From contig NZ_VTYQ01000015.1 in the NCBI RefSeq assembly GCF_013113835.1, positions 16,627-80,626 of the forward strand: a DNA stretch of 64,000 nt, in the 5' to 3' direction. The notes beneath the pieces are model-generated. The model was not told the origin of the DNA and made no database searches. It worked only from the letters and a program-made list of their open reading frames with translations. Positions 26,501 to 34,998 of the stretch are shown here, piece after piece; within the stretch, counting starts at the first letter, position 1, and each line of letters opens with the position of its first letter. This DNA comes from Vibrio sp. RE88 (GTDB lineage: Bacteria; Pseudomonadota; Gammaproteobacteria; Enterobacterales; Vibrionaceae). The translations under genes and the position numbers were made by a program.

Positions 26501-28436
26501 CTGTCAGACTACAGACTTCACTGCTATCGGTGTTGGTGATATGGCTGGTGACGTATTCGGTAACGGTATGCTGTTATCTAAGCATATCCGTCTACAGGCT
26601 GCGTTTAACCACATGCATATCTTCATCGATCCAAACCCAGATTCAGCGAAGAGCTGGAAAGAGCGTGATCGTCTATTTAAGTTACCTCGTTCAAGCTGGG
26701 AAGATTACAACGCTAAGCTGATCTCTAAAGGTGGTGGCATCTTCTCTCGCCGAGCGAAGTCAATTGCTCTTACACCAGAAATTCAGAAGATGATCGGCAC
26801 CAAGAAAGCGTCACTAGCACCAAATGACCTCATCAAGATGCTGCTTAAGATGGAAGTTGATCTTCTATGGAATGGTGGTATCGGTACCTACGTAAAAGCA
26901 TCAAACGAAACGCACACTGATGTGGGCGACCGTGCTAACGACGTTCTGCGTATTGACGGACGTGACCTACGTGCAAAAGTTGTCGGTGAAGGTGGTAACT
27001 TGGGTATGACTCAGTTGGGTCGTATCGAGTATGCTCTGACTGGCGGCCGCGTAAACACGGACTTTGTTGATAACGTTGGTGGCGTGGATTGTTCGGATAA
27101 CGAAGTTAACATCAAGATCTTCCTAAATGGCTTAGTGGCTAATGGTGATCTAACGGTTAAGCAGCGTAATAAGATCCTTGAGTCCATGGAAGATGAAGTG
27201 GGTGAGATTGTTCTTGATGACGCTTATTGCCAATCTGAATCTATCTCGGTGACTGAGCAGCAGGGCACTTCTCTTGTGAAAGAGCAGATTCGCTTCATTC
27301 ACGACTTAGAGAAAGCGGGTCATTTAGACCGCGCACTTGAGTACATTCCAGACGATGAAACATTGCTTGAGCGTGAGAAGTTAGGTAAAGCGTTGACCCG
27401 ACCTGAGCTATCAGTGCTAGTTGCTTACGGCAAGATGGTTCTGAAAGAAGAGCTGGTTCACGATGACATCGCTAACGATGATTACCATGCACAGCAACTC
27501 GTTAATTACTTCCCAACTGAGTTACGCCGTAACTACTCACAGCAAATGGATAATCATCCACTACGTGCTGAGATTATTGCAACAGCGCTTGCAAATCAGA
27601 TGGTTAACGAAATGGGTTGTAACTATGTGACGCGTCTACAAGAAGAGACAGGTGCGCATGTTGTTGATATAGCAAATGCTTATGCAGCGTCACGTGAAAT
27701 CTTTGGTTTAGGTGATGTGCTTAAGTCACTGCGTGAACTCGACAACGAAGCGTCAACCGAAGCACAGTACGATATGATGTTCTATGTTCGTCGAACGTTA
27801 CGCCGTCTGTCTCGCTGGTTGTTACGCAACCGCACTGGTCGCCAATGCGTGAAAGCACTGATCGAACTTTACCAAGGTGATGTTGAAACGATCAAAGCTA
27901 AACTCGATGATATGCTGGTTCCATCTGAAGTCGAAGAGCACAACGAAATGGCTCAGGCGTGGATTGAGCAGGGTATCAGTCCTGAAATTGCTAATTACGT
28001 TGCGCGTTTGTCTAGCCTTTACTCAGTACTGGATATTTCTACAGTATCTCGAGAAAAAGGCAAATCAATAGAGCAAAGCGCTAAGTTGTACTACAACTTG
28101 GGTGATCGTTTGTCTCTTCACTGGTTCTTGAAACAGATCAATGGTCAGGCTGTCGATAACCATTGGCAGGCACTGGCAAGAGCGGCATTCCGTGAAGATC
28201 TTGATTGGCAGCAACGTCAGCTAACGGGTCAGGTATTAAGTTGTAGCTGTGCACCAGAAGATCTCGATGTGATGAAAGCTCTGGATGATTGGATCGAAAA
28301 TAATGAAATTTCGCTCCATCGTTGGGAAAATATCCTTAATGAGTTCAAAGTTGGTTCAGTGCATGAATTTGCTAAGTTCTCTGTAGCTTTACGTGAATTG
28401 ATGCTGCTTAACTTAAACTGTTCAGCTAACGAGTAA
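23595..28436 (+). CDS. gdhB: NAD-specific glutamate dehydrogenase, large 180-kDa type
   Basis: Catabolic NAD-dependent glutamate dehydrogenase that deaminates glutamate to 2-oxoglutarate. At about 1613 residues it is the GDH-180 class. The ATG at 23595 has GGAG seven bases upstream and is preferred to a TTG 15 bases earlier. The N-terminal third holds ACT-like regulatory segments; the dehydrogenase core is near residues 790-1200 with GGKVARGGLRWSDRQEDFRTEILGLVKAQQVKNT (split family blocks), VPVGAKGGF carrying the catalytic lysine, SGGSNGYDHKAMGIT, and the nucleotide-binding GVGDMAGDVFGNGML. KVVGEGGNLGMTQLGR and DNVGGVDCSDNEVNIK follow. The C-terminal helical domain is complete. It is monocistronic and ends at the hairpin at 28483. 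Confidence 0.95.
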   Translation: MTARETLMPVLLEKVYKLIQDKLELAHQPLVTQLAQHLFNNISQDDLVERNESDLYGAVVSLWHHINEKKADDVSVRVFNPTVSRQGWQSTHTIVEIVVPDSPFLVDSVKMALSRLDLASHLMLHGPTQIERNKKGEITSINEGEGVLQSLFHVEVDRLSAKETMSSLKEELLKILTDTALVVQDWLLMVEKLEEVTNQVEAQEGKVEVERDRYEETIKFLRWLGDHNFTFMGYKEYDLVNVDGDTELRPTADKGLGLFGNRDRVRSVKLSDFPDSARLEAKKPFLLIMTKGNTPSRIHRPAYTDYIGIKKFDKDGKVVGEHRFTGLYTSAVYNQSVESIPLIREKVERILAASGYREGSYSYKALHNILENYPRDELLQAKEEELLEVGMGVVQMQDRDMLRLFVRKDPFGRFFSCMVYVTKDRYNTELRRQTQRILKQYFGCDKEVEFTTYFSESPLARTHYIVRVDNNNMDVDVKTIEQNLMEASSTWDDRLSDAIVANFGESKGLPLSKEYLRAFPRSYKEDVMPGSAVADIERLEALSDDNKLGMLFYRPQELGSDSKSVRLKLYHRDEPIHLSDVMPMLENLGLRVIGESPYEVRKANGQVYWILDFSMLHKSEKTVDLREARDRFQQAFAAIWAGELESDGFNRLVLGASLTGREISILRAYARYMRQVGFPFSQQYIEETLSHYPELAKGLVELFAKRFDPKFKGSQKGQTELTNKITEQLDHVESLDDDRIIRRYVEMISATLRTNYYQLDANKQNKPWLSLKMKPSDIPEIPQPVPAFEIFVYAPDIEGVHLRGGKVARGGLRWSDRQEDFRTEILGLVKAQQVKNTVIVPVGAKGGFVCKRQHTLSGRDEIFAEGQRCYKRFIRALLDVSDNIIEGEVIPPKSVVRHDEDDPYLVVAADKGTATFSDLANSVSDEYNFWLGDAFASGGSNGYDHKAMGITAKGGWESVKRHFREMGIDCQTTDFTAIGVGDMAGDVFGNGMLLSKHIRLQAAFNHMHIFIDPNPDSAKSWKERDRLFKLPRSSWEDYNAKLISKGGGIFSRRAKSIALTPEIQKMIGTKKASLAPNDLIKMLLKMEVDLLWNGGIGTYVKASNETHTDVGDRANDVLRIDGRDLRAKVVGEGGNLGMTQLGRIEYALTGGRVNTDFVDNVGGVDCSDNEVNIKIFLNGLVANGDLTVKQRNKILESMEDEVGEIVLDDAYCQSESISVTEQQGTSLVKEQIRFIHDLEKAGHLDRALEYIPDDETLLEREKLGKALTRPELSVLVAYGKMVLKEELVHDDIANDDYHAQQLVNYFPTELRRNYSQQMDNHPLRAEIIATALANQMVNEMGCNYVTRLQEETGAHVVDIANAYAASREIFGLGDVLKSLRELDNEASTEAQYDMMFYVRRTLRRLSRWLLRNRTGRQCVKALIELYQGDVETIKAKLDDMLVPSEVEEHNEMAQAWIEQGISPEIANYVARLSSLYSVLDISTVSREKGKSIEQSAKLYYNLGDRLSLHWFLKQINGQAVDNHWQALARAAFREDLDWQQRQLTGQVLSCSCAPEDLDVMKALDDWIENNEISLHRWENILNEFKVGSVHEFAKFSVALRELMLLNLNCSANE

Positions 28437-28482
28437 TCGACACATATTTCGTTGAATTATTCGGTAAAACAGTAAATAATAC

Positions 28483-28502
28483 AGCCCCGTTTATACGGGG
28501 CT
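28483..28502 (+). terminator. Intrinsic terminator of gdhB
   Basis: AGCCCCGT pairs with ACGGGGCT around TTAT, followed by six T. The pyrD start codon lies only 19 bp further on. Confidence 0.85.
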
Positions 28503-28521
28503 TTTTTCTATCGGAGGCACA

Positions 28522-29532
28522 ATGCTTTACCGTCTAGCCAGAACTGGCTTTTTCCAACTTGATGCCGAAAAGGCACATGATCTCGCAATTCAAAACTTCA
28601 AACGTTTCACCGGCACTCCTCTCGATCTTCTTTATCGTCAACAACTTCCTAATCGTCCAGTCGAATGTATGGGCCTGACTTTCCGTAACCCTGTTGGCTT
28701 AGCGGCGGGTTTGGACAAAAACGGCGAATGTATTGAAGCTTTCGACGCAATGGGATTTGGCTTTGTTGAAGTCGGCACGGTAACACCGAGACCTCAAGCC
28801 GGTAATGATAAGCCTCGTCTTTTCCGTTTAGTCGAAGCTGAAGGCATTATCAACCGAATGGGCTTTAACAACTTAGGTGTTGACAATCTGGTTGATAACG
28901 TAAAGAAAGCCAACTTCGATTGCGTGCTTGGTATCAATATCGGTAAGAACAAAGATACACCGATTGAAAAGGGTGCTGAAGACTATCTCATCTGTATGGA
29001 AAAAGTGTATGAGCACGCAGGCTACATCGCCGTGAATATCTCATCACCAAATACTCCGGGATTACGCTCACTTCAGTACGGTGAAGCGTTGGATGAACTG
29101 CTGTCAGAATTAAAAGTGAAGCAGGCTGAGTTAGCGGAGAAGCATAACAAATACGTACCACTTGCACTAAAGATCGCTCCGGATCTTAGTGATGATGAGA
29201 TCAGCCAGATCTGCGAGTCTTTACTGAAGAACAACATTGATGGCGTTATCGCGACAAATACGACATTGGATCGCAGTGTTGTTGAAGGAATGAAGCATGC
29301 CAATGAAGCGGGTGGGTTGAGTGGCCGTCCGGTTCAATCTCGAAGCACCGAAGTTGTTCGTCGTTTACATGAAGAGTTGGGAGAGCAAATTCCGGTCATC
29401 GGTGTAGGGGGTATTGACTCATACGTTGCAGCGAAAGAGAAAATGATGGCAGGCGCACAACTTGTCCAAGTTTACTCTGGTTTTATCTATCATGGTCCAA
29501 CGCTGGTGAGAGATATTGTTAAAAACCTATGA
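28522..29532 (+). CDS. pyrD: Dihydroorotate dehydrogenase (quinone), class 2
   Basis: Membrane-associated flavoenzyme oxidising dihydroorotate to orotate with quinone, step four of pyrimidine synthesis. The 336-residue protein has the class 2 N-terminal amphipathic helices (MLYRLARTGFFQLDAEKAHDLAIQ), FMN-binding NPVGLAAGLDKNGE, the GTVTPRPQAGN block, INRMGFNN, catalytic serine in NISSPNTPGLRSLQ, lysine in LALKIAPDLSDDE and phosphate-binding GVGGIDSY and VYSGFIYHGP. GGAGG eight bases before the ATG fits. pyrD followed by zapC, rlmKL and uup is the E. coli order (ycbX missing here). Its transcript ends at the hairpin at 29588, between it and zapC, close behind a matS site. Confidence 0.97.
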   Translation: MLYRLARTGFFQLDAEKAHDLAIQNFKRFTGTPLDLLYRQQLPNRPVECMGLTFRNPVGLAAGLDKNGECIEAFDAMGFGFVEVGTVTPRPQAGNDKPRLFRLVEAEGIINRMGFNNLGVDNLVDNVKKANFDCVLGINIGKNKDTPIEKGAEDYLICMEKVYEHAGYIAVNISSPNTPGLRSLQYGEALDELLSELKVKQAELAEKHNKYVPLALKIAPDLSDDEISQICESLLKNNIDGVIATNTTLDRSVVEGMKHANEAGGLSGRPVQSRSTEVVRRLHEELGEQIPVIGVGGIDSYVAAKEKMMAGAQLVQVYSGFIYHGPTLVRDIVKNL

Positions 29533-29540
29533 TAGCCTTG

Positions 29541-29553
29541 GTGACGCTGTCAC
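29541..29553. other. matS site (MatP-binding), exact
   Basis: GTGAC-GCT-GTCAC fits the MatP target GTGACRNYGTCAC exactly. It lies eight bases after the pyrD stop, in non-coding DNA. matS sites are confined to the terminus macrodomain, and matP is encoded in this window. Confidence 0.85.
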
Positions 29554-29587
29554 ACGAACGTAAAGCTTGAATTTATTAAGTTTCTGA

Positions 29588-29613
29588 AGAGGGGATGATT
29601 TATCATTTCCTCT
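29588..29613 (+). terminator. Intrinsic terminator of pyrD
   Basis: AGAGGGGATGAT pairs with ATCATTTCCTCT (two G-U) around TT, followed by a run of T to 29620. Confidence 0.8.
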
Positions 29614-29704
29614 TTTTTTTTGCTTATTAGCGAATAGAATTTCGGTAAATGTATGGGAAGGTAATTTAGTGTTTTACCTGAATTGACTTTTACACGAGAT
29701 TGGA

Positions 29705-30259
29705 ATGATGCTTAAACCGAGCGACAAATGGACTTGGTACTATGATGACACAGAGCAGCACCTGATGCTGGATCTGGGTGATGATATGGTATTCAAGACA
29801 AATCTTTCCAAAAAGTTGATTGTAGATTGCGCAATCGGTGTTAACGAATTCTCCGTTGACGACGCATCTGCTTACCAAACATACAAAGAGCAAATTGCTC
29901 ATCTAGACCTTTCAGAGCCTCGTCAGGCTGAATTAGCACTCTATTGCGTAGCCGCAAAGCGCTTTCATAAGCCAGTCCAACCTAAGAGCTGGTTCTTTGA
30001 TTGCATCTCTGATGGCTTAAATGTGCCTGTGGAAGGCGATTTTGTCCAATTATCGAACAGCTACAGTGATGGTTACTTTCTAGTTCTAGAAGTAGGAGAC
30101 AACTCTAGCTTATGCGCCTCTATTAATTTGGAAGCGTTCGTTCTTAATGGAACCAAATCTTTGGGATTTGGCCAGGCGATTAAAGTCATGCACGATCGCA
30201 TGTCGAGCGCCAATCATATTCTCTCTGGCCAGACACAACCTATGGCTCTGGTCAGCTAA
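29705..30259 (+). CDS. zapC: Cell division protein ZapC
   Basis: Cytoplasmic FtsZ-bundling protein of the Z-ring. The 184-residue sequence aligns along its length with E. coli ZapC: KPSDKWTWYYDDTEQHLMLDLGDDMVF at the start, the VDDASAYQTY block, LSEPRQAELALYCVAAKRFHKP, PKSWFF and the closing FGQAIKVMHDRM. Two ATGs (29705, 29708) are adjacent; the second matches the usual start better but both are possible. It lies between pyrD and rlmKL as in E. coli, but a terminator precedes it, so it has its own promoter. A cell-division gene placed near matS sites fits its position but is shared with other enterics and so is not unusual. Confidence 0.9.
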   Translation: MMLKPSDKWTWYYDDTEQHLMLDLGDDMVFKTNLSKKLIVDCAIGVNEFSVDDASAYQTYKEQIAHLDLSEPRQAELALYCVAAKRFHKPVQPKSWFFDCISDGLNVPVEGDFVQLSNSYSDGYFLVLEVGDNSSLCASINLEAFVLNGTKSLGFGQAIKVMHDRMSSANHILSGQTQPMALVS

Positions 30260-30286
30260 CAATTCGTTCCTTTGTTTCATTTCCCT

Positions 30287-30304
30287 GTCGGCCTTCGAGC
30301 CGAC
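30287..30304 (+). terminator. Intrinsic terminator of zapC
   Basis: GTCGGC pairs with GCCGAC around loop CTTCGA, followed by eight T. Confidence 0.85.
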
Positions 30305-30312
30305 TTTTTTTT

Positions 30313-30720
30313 GCTTAAAAGAACCTTCAATTGAGATTAGAGGTAGGGGATAACGTGAGTCACCCATAATTTTTCGATTTATCTATCAATAAAATATTCC
30401 CAGTTCTGATACTTCAACGTTCCTTATTTAACCATTTATTCCCCAATTAGCTATTTTCTGTAATTAAATTACGTGAAATTGATGGCCTGGTATAGTCCAA
30501 TTTTGTGGTAAATAAGTATTCACTATCAATTAAAGCCCTAAGTAACTGTACAACGTTGTCTTAGCTCCAAACTTCAGTTTGAAAGTAAATGATCGATATG
30601 AATGTGCTGATGTTTTGTTCAATTGAGCGTGTTGAGGGAGAGATAAAAGTGGATTGAGCTAACGTAATTGATGTGAGACAGGTATAATGAAGGGTCATTT
30701 ATCAAGAATTTAAGAACACT
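30313..30720. other. Non-coding region upstream of rlmKL, with a likely promoter
   Basis: This 400-bp AT-rich stretch has no credible ORF. A perfect TATAAT at 30683-30688, 32 bp before the rlmKL ATG, is the best -10 element; no well-spaced -35 is visible. In E. coli ycbX would occupy this side of the locus. Confidence 0.4.
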
Positions 30721-32844
30721 ATGCATCAATATCTTGCGGTTACGTCCAACGGTTTGGAAAACTTGTTGGTTGAAGAGTTAACTAAGCTAGGGATCACAAA
30801 TGCCAAACCTGTTCAAGCAGGGGTACGCTTTAAAGCATCAAATGAGCAAATTTATCGTTGTTGCTTATGGAGTCGCTTAGCGTCGCGTTTCGTTCGTGTG
30901 CTATCTGAGTTCACTTGTAACGATGATATGGATCTCTATCTAGCAACGTCTTCCGTGAACTGGGTAAATCAATTCCATAGTTCAAAGATGTTTGTTGTTG
31001 ATTTCAATGGTACCAACCGTGAAATCCGCAATAGCCAGTACGGTGCAATGAAAGTGAAAGATGCTGTAGTGGATAGCTTCGAGAAAAAGAACTTGCCAAG
31101 GCCGTCGATCAGTAAAGATCGTGCAGATCTTCGCATCCATGTTCGTCTACATCGCGATAAAGCGATTCTTGGTGTGGATATGGTGGGTGGTGGCCTGCAT
31201 CAACGCGGTTATCGTCCAGAGTCTGGTCGTGCGCCACTTCGGGAAACCTTAGCTGCTGCGATTATTCTACGTAGTGGCTGGAGTGCTGATAAGCCTCTAT
31301 TAGACCCTATGTGTGGTTCAGGCACGCTATTGATTGAGGCGGCCATGATGGCGGCAAACATGGCACCTGGCGTAAACCGCGAGAAATGGGGCTTCGAATC
31401 ACTAGAAGACTTTGAACCTGAGCTTTGGGCAGAGATTAAATCGGAAGCAGCAGTACAGGCGAGAAGGGGCGTCAAAAAAGTTGACACTAAGTTTTTCGGC
31501 TTTGATAACGACGCGCGAGTGCTTAAAACCGCAAAAGACAACGCGCGTCGAGCAGGTGTCGATTCTCTGATTGAATTTAATCTTGGCGATGCTGCGCAAG
31601 TTAAGCGTCCTCAAGAGTTTGAAGCGGGTGTTATTGTTTCAAACCCACCATACGGTGAGCGTTTAGGAACGCATCCAGGTCTAATCGCTCTGTACACCGC
31701 ATTTGGTGCTCAACTGAAATCTGAATTCGGTGGCTGCCAAGCGTCTATTTTCTCTAGTTCTGATGAGCTTCTAAGCTGTTTACGCATGCGTGCAGATAAG
31801 CAGTTTAAACTGAATAATGGTGCGTTACCTTGTCACCAGAAGAATTACTCGATTAGTGATCGCCCGGTAGAAAATAAAGGTGACAATGTCACTGAATCGG
31901 TGATCGCACCTGATTTTTCTAACCGCTTGAAGAAAAATATTGCCAAAATTGGCAAATGGGCGCGTAAAGAAGAACTCGATTGTTATCGAATTTATGACGC
32001 AGATTTACCTGAGTACAATGTTGCGATAGATGTGTATCTCGATCACCTTGTTATCCAAGAATATGCAGCGCCTAAGAACATCCCTGAAGAAAAAGCAAAA
32101 CGTCGTTTGACGGATATCATTCGTGCAGCGATTCAAGTGACGGGCACGGAAGCAAACAAGGTTGTCCTTAAAGTCCGTGAGAAGCAAAAGGGCCGCTCAC
32201 AGTATCAGAAGCTCTCCCAAGAATCTGAAACCATGTATGTTAATGAATATGGCGTTAAGTTGATCGTTAATTTGCACGATTACCTCGATACAGGGCTGTT
32301 CCTTGATCATAAGATTACTCGTCGCAAGCTTGGTGAAATGGCCAAAGGTAAAGATTTCTTAAACTTGTTTGCTTACACGGGCTCGGGCACAGTTCATGCG
32401 GCTTGTGGTGGTGCTAAATCGACGACGACAGTGGACATGTCAAATACCTATCTCGAATGGGCGAAAGAAAACATGAAGCTCAACGGGCAAGTAGGACGTC
32501 AGCACCGATTTGAACAGGCTGACTGCCTTCAGTGGTTAGATAGCTCGACTGCACAGTTTGATCTTATCTTTATTGATCCTCCAACATTCTCTAACTCTAA
32601 GAGAATGGAGCAGAGCTTTGATATTCAGCGAGACCATATTCAACTGATGAAAAACCTTAAGCGACTTTTACGTCCAGGTGGAACCATCGTATTCTCGAAC
32701 AATAAACGACAGTTCAAAATGGATATGGAAGCTCTGGGTGAATTGAGCCTCAATGCGAAGAACATATCGAGTCAAACTCTGCCGCTAGACTTTTCTCGTA
32801 ATAAACATATTCACAACTGCTGGATTGTGACTCACACAGAATAG
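30721..32844 (+). CDS. rlmKL: Bifunctional 23S rRNA methyltransferase RlmKL
   Basis: Fused enzyme making m2G2445 (RlmL part) and m7G2069 (RlmK part) in 23S rRNA. The 707-residue protein starts with a THUMP domain (about 45-155), then the RlmL methyltransferase with SAM motif DPMCGSGTLLIEAA and catalytic SNPPYGERLG. The C-terminal RlmK methyltransferase (from about 400) holds the PUA-like segment and SAM-binding FLNLFAYTGSGTVHAA, with FIDPPTFSNSKRM as its catalytic motif. The length matches the fused E. coli protein, so no split has occurred. A matS site lies inside the coding sequence at 31880. The glutaredoxin-like gene starts 12 bp downstream, suggesting an operon with it and uup. Confidence 0.95.
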   Translation: MHQYLAVTSNGLENLLVEELTKLGITNAKPVQAGVRFKASNEQIYRCCLWSRLASRFVRVLSEFTCNDDMDLYLATSSVNWVNQFHSSKMFVVDFNGTNREIRNSQYGAMKVKDAVVDSFEKKNLPRPSISKDRADLRIHVRLHRDKAILGVDMVGGGLHQRGYRPESGRAPLRETLAAAIILRSGWSADKPLLDPMCGSGTLLIEAAMMAANMAPGVNREKWGFESLEDFEPELWAEIKSEAAVQARRGVKKVDTKFFGFDNDARVLKTAKDNARRAGVDSLIEFNLGDAAQVKRPQEFEAGVIVSNPPYGERLGTHPGLIALYTAFGAQLKSEFGGCQASIFSSSDELLSCLRMRADKQFKLNNGALPCHQKNYSISDRPVENKGDNVTESVIAPDFSNRLKKNIAKIGKWARKEELDCYRIYDADLPEYNVAIDVYLDHLVIQEYAAPKNIPEEKAKRRLTDIIRAAIQVTGTEANKVVLKVREKQKGRSQYQKLSQESETMYVNEYGVKLIVNLHDYLDTGLFLDHKITRRKLGEMAKGKDFLNLFAYTGSGTVHAACGGAKSTTTVDMSNTYLEWAKENMKLNGQVGRQHRFEQADCLQWLDSSTAQFDLIFIDPPTFSNSKRMEQSFDIQRDHIQLMKNLKRLLRPGGTIVFSNNKRQFKMDMEALGELSLNAKNISSQTLPLDFSRNKHIHNCWIVTHTE
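31880..31892. other. matS site (MatP-binding), exact, inside rlmKL
   Basis: GTGAC-AAT-GTCAC fits GTGACRNYGTCAC. It encodes part of the GDNVTES segment between the two RlmKL methyltransferase units, a region of low conservation where such a site costs little. Confidence 0.8.
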
Positions 32845-32855
32845 TAGGCCAAAAA

Positions 32856-33098
32856 TTGATCACACTATACAGTACAGAAGGATGCCATCTTTGTGAGATG
32901 GCGTTTGAGCTTTGCCAACAAGCAAACATTGCAGAGAAAGTTGAAGTTGTCGATATTGCTTTCGATGATGGTCTATTTTCTCGTTACGGCGTCACGATTC
33001 CCGTTTTAAACGTAAGCGGTGAAGAGCTGAACTGGCCGTTTGACTTACAAGAACTACAAAACTGGTTAGAAAAGAATGGCATTAGTTACCATAAATAA
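32856..33098 (+). CDS. Glutaredoxin-family protein
   Basis: An 80-residue thioredoxin-fold protein of the glutaredoxin-like DUF836 type. The active site is CHLC (residues 9-12) after strand ITLYSTEG; the cis-proline segment is TIPVLNV. The start is a TTG at 32856 with AGG seven bases upstream; the first in-frame ATG would remove the CxxC motif. It lies between rlmKL (12 bp gap) and uup (23-bp overlap), indicating cotranscription and coupled translation. Redox partner and substrate are unknown. The same small gene between rlmL and uup is common in Vibrionaceae, so the context is not accidental. Confidence 0.82.
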   Translation: MITLYSTEGCHLCEMAFELCQQANIAEKVEVVDIAFDDGLFSRYGVTIPVLNVSGEELNWPFDLQELQNWLEKNGISYHK

Positions 33099-34992
33099 CG
33101 GATTGCTGGCATACGGTGATCATCCGCTACTCGATAACGCAGACTTTGCACTTCAGGAAAACGAGCGAGTTTGTCTGGTTGGCCGAAACGGAGCAGGTAA
33201 GTCCACCTTAATGAAGGTGCTGGCTGGCGAAGTTATTCTGGATGACGGAAAGTTGACCGTGACTCAGGATGTGGTCGTCTCTCGGCTAGAACAAGACCCT
33301 CCACGCAACCAAGAAGGGACGGTATTCGATTACGTAGCTGGTGGATTGGCAGAAATAGGTGAGCATTTGAAGATCTACCAAGATCAGCTCGATCTGATTG
33401 CTGTTGACCCATCAGAGCAGAACATCAATAAACTTGCCCGTATTCAGGAGCAGCTAGAGCATACTGGAGCTTGGCGTTTTGAAGACCGTATCAAGAACGT
33501 GCTCGCTGCGCTTAAACTCGATGGTCACACTAAACTAACCGACCTCTCTGGTGGTTGGCAGCGTAAAGCCGCGCTTGCACGTGCTTTGGTTCGTGATCCT
33601 GATGTACTTCTATTAGATGAGCCAACTAACCACCTTGATGTCACAACGATTGAATGGTTAGAAAACTTCCTCAAAGACTTCCGTGGCTCGATTATCTTTA
33701 TCTCTCACGATCGTGCGTTCATCAAATCTATGGCGACACGTATTGTCGATCTCGATCGCGGCAAACTGGCTTCCTTCCTAGGTAACTACGACAACTACCT
33801 AGTCGATAAAGAAGAGATGCTAAGAGTCGAAGAGATGCAAAATGCAGAATTCGATAAAAAACTTGCTCAAGAAGAAGTTTGGATTCGTCAAGGCATTAAG
33901 GCTCGTCGTACACGTAACGAAGGGCGCGTACGTGCGCTTAAGAAGCTACGAGAAGAGCGAAGCGATCGCCGTGAAGTACAAGGCAAAGCGAATATTCAGA
34001 TTGATGATGCGTCACGCTCAGGCAAGATTGTCTTCGAAGCAAAGAATATCAACTATGACATTGAAGGTAAGTCGATAGTTAAGGATTTCTCTTTCAATAT
34101 CATGCGTGGTGACCGTATCGCACTGATTGGCCCAAATGGATGTGGTAAGAGTACTTTATTAAAATTACTGCTTGGCGATCTCACACCAGACTCAGGTCGA
34201 CTTCATTGTGGTACTAAACTTGAAGTCGCTTATTTCGATCAATACCGAGAAATCTTAGATCCTGAGAAGTCTGTTATCGATAACTTGGCAGATGGTAAAC
34301 AAGAAGTGATGGTCGGTGGACGCCAACGCCATGCACTTAGTTACTTGCAAGACTTTTTGTTTGCGCCTAAGCGAGCTCGCACACCGGTAAAAGCGTTGTC
34401 GGGCGGTGAAAAAAATCGACTTTTACTGGCACGTATCTTCCTAAAAGCGAACAACTTATTAGTTCTCGATGAACCGACCAACGATTTAGATATCGAAACA
34501 TTGGAACTTTTGGAGGATTTGCTTGCCAATTATCAGGGTACGTTGTTGCTTGTCAGCCACGATCGTCAGTTTGTCGACAACACAGTGACGACTAGTTGGA
34601 TTTTTGAGGGTGAAGGTGAAATCGAAGAGTTTGTCGGTGGCTACCATGATGCCCAGCAGCAACGTGAACAAACGAAGAAAGCTCGTGCGGTTGAAAAACC
34701 AATCAAAGCTGAGAAACAGGTTGAGGAATCTCCCAAAACAGCGCCAGTAAAGAGCAAGCCTAAGAAGTTATCCTATAAACTGCAGCGTGAACTTGAAGTG
34801 CTGCCGGCAAAACTCGAAGAATTGGAAGCTGAGATAGAATCAATGCAAGAGCAGGTGAATGATCCTGACTTTTTCTCTCAGCCAGTAGAGCAGACACAAC
34901 CGATTTTAGATAAACTTTCTGCGGTAGAGCAGGAACTTGAAGTTGCTTTCGAACGCTGGGAAGAGCTCGAAGCAATGCAACAGGAAAGTTAA
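33076..34992 (+). CDS. uup: ABC-F ATPase Uup
   Basis: Soluble ABC-F protein acting at the ribosome and affecting precise transposon excision and recombination intermediates in E. coli. The 638-residue protein has two ABC cassettes: the first with GRNGAGKSTL near 36-45, LSGGWQRKAALARAL and VLLLDEPTNHLD; the second with GPNGCGKSTL near 352-361, LSGGEKNRLLLARI and LLVLDEPTNDLD. Between them is the charged P-site linker (EEVWIRQGIKARRTRNEGRVR). The C-terminal coiled-coil DNA-binding domain (about 555-635, KLQRELEVLPAKLEELEAEI) defines Uup. It overlaps the glutaredoxin-like gene by 23 bp. Confidence 0.95.
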   Translation: MALVTINNGLLAYGDHPLLDNADFALQENERVCLVGRNGAGKSTLMKVLAGEVILDDGKLTVTQDVVVSRLEQDPPRNQEGTVFDYVAGGLAEIGEHLKIYQDQLDLIAVDPSEQNINKLARIQEQLEHTGAWRFEDRIKNVLAALKLDGHTKLTDLSGGWQRKAALARALVRDPDVLLLDEPTNHLDVTTIEWLENFLKDFRGSIIFISHDRAFIKSMATRIVDLDRGKLASFLGNYDNYLVDKEEMLRVEEMQNAEFDKKLAQEEVWIRQGIKARRTRNEGRVRALKKLREERSDRREVQGKANIQIDDASRSGKIVFEAKNINYDIEGKSIVKDFSFNIMRGDRIALIGPNGCGKSTLLKLLLGDLTPDSGRLHCGTKLEVAYFDQYREILDPEKSVIDNLADGKQEVMVGGRQRHALSYLQDFLFAPKRARTPVKALSGGEKNRLLLARIFLKANNLLVLDEPTNDLDIETLELLEDLLANYQGTLLLVSHDRQFVDNTVTTSWIFEGEGEIEEFVGGYHDAQQQREQTKKARAVEKPIKAEKQVEESPKTAPVKSKPKKLSYKLQRELEVLPAKLEELEAEIESMQEQVNDPDFFSQPVEQTQPILDKLSAVEQELEVAFERWEELEAMQQES

Positions 34993-34998
34993 CAAATA

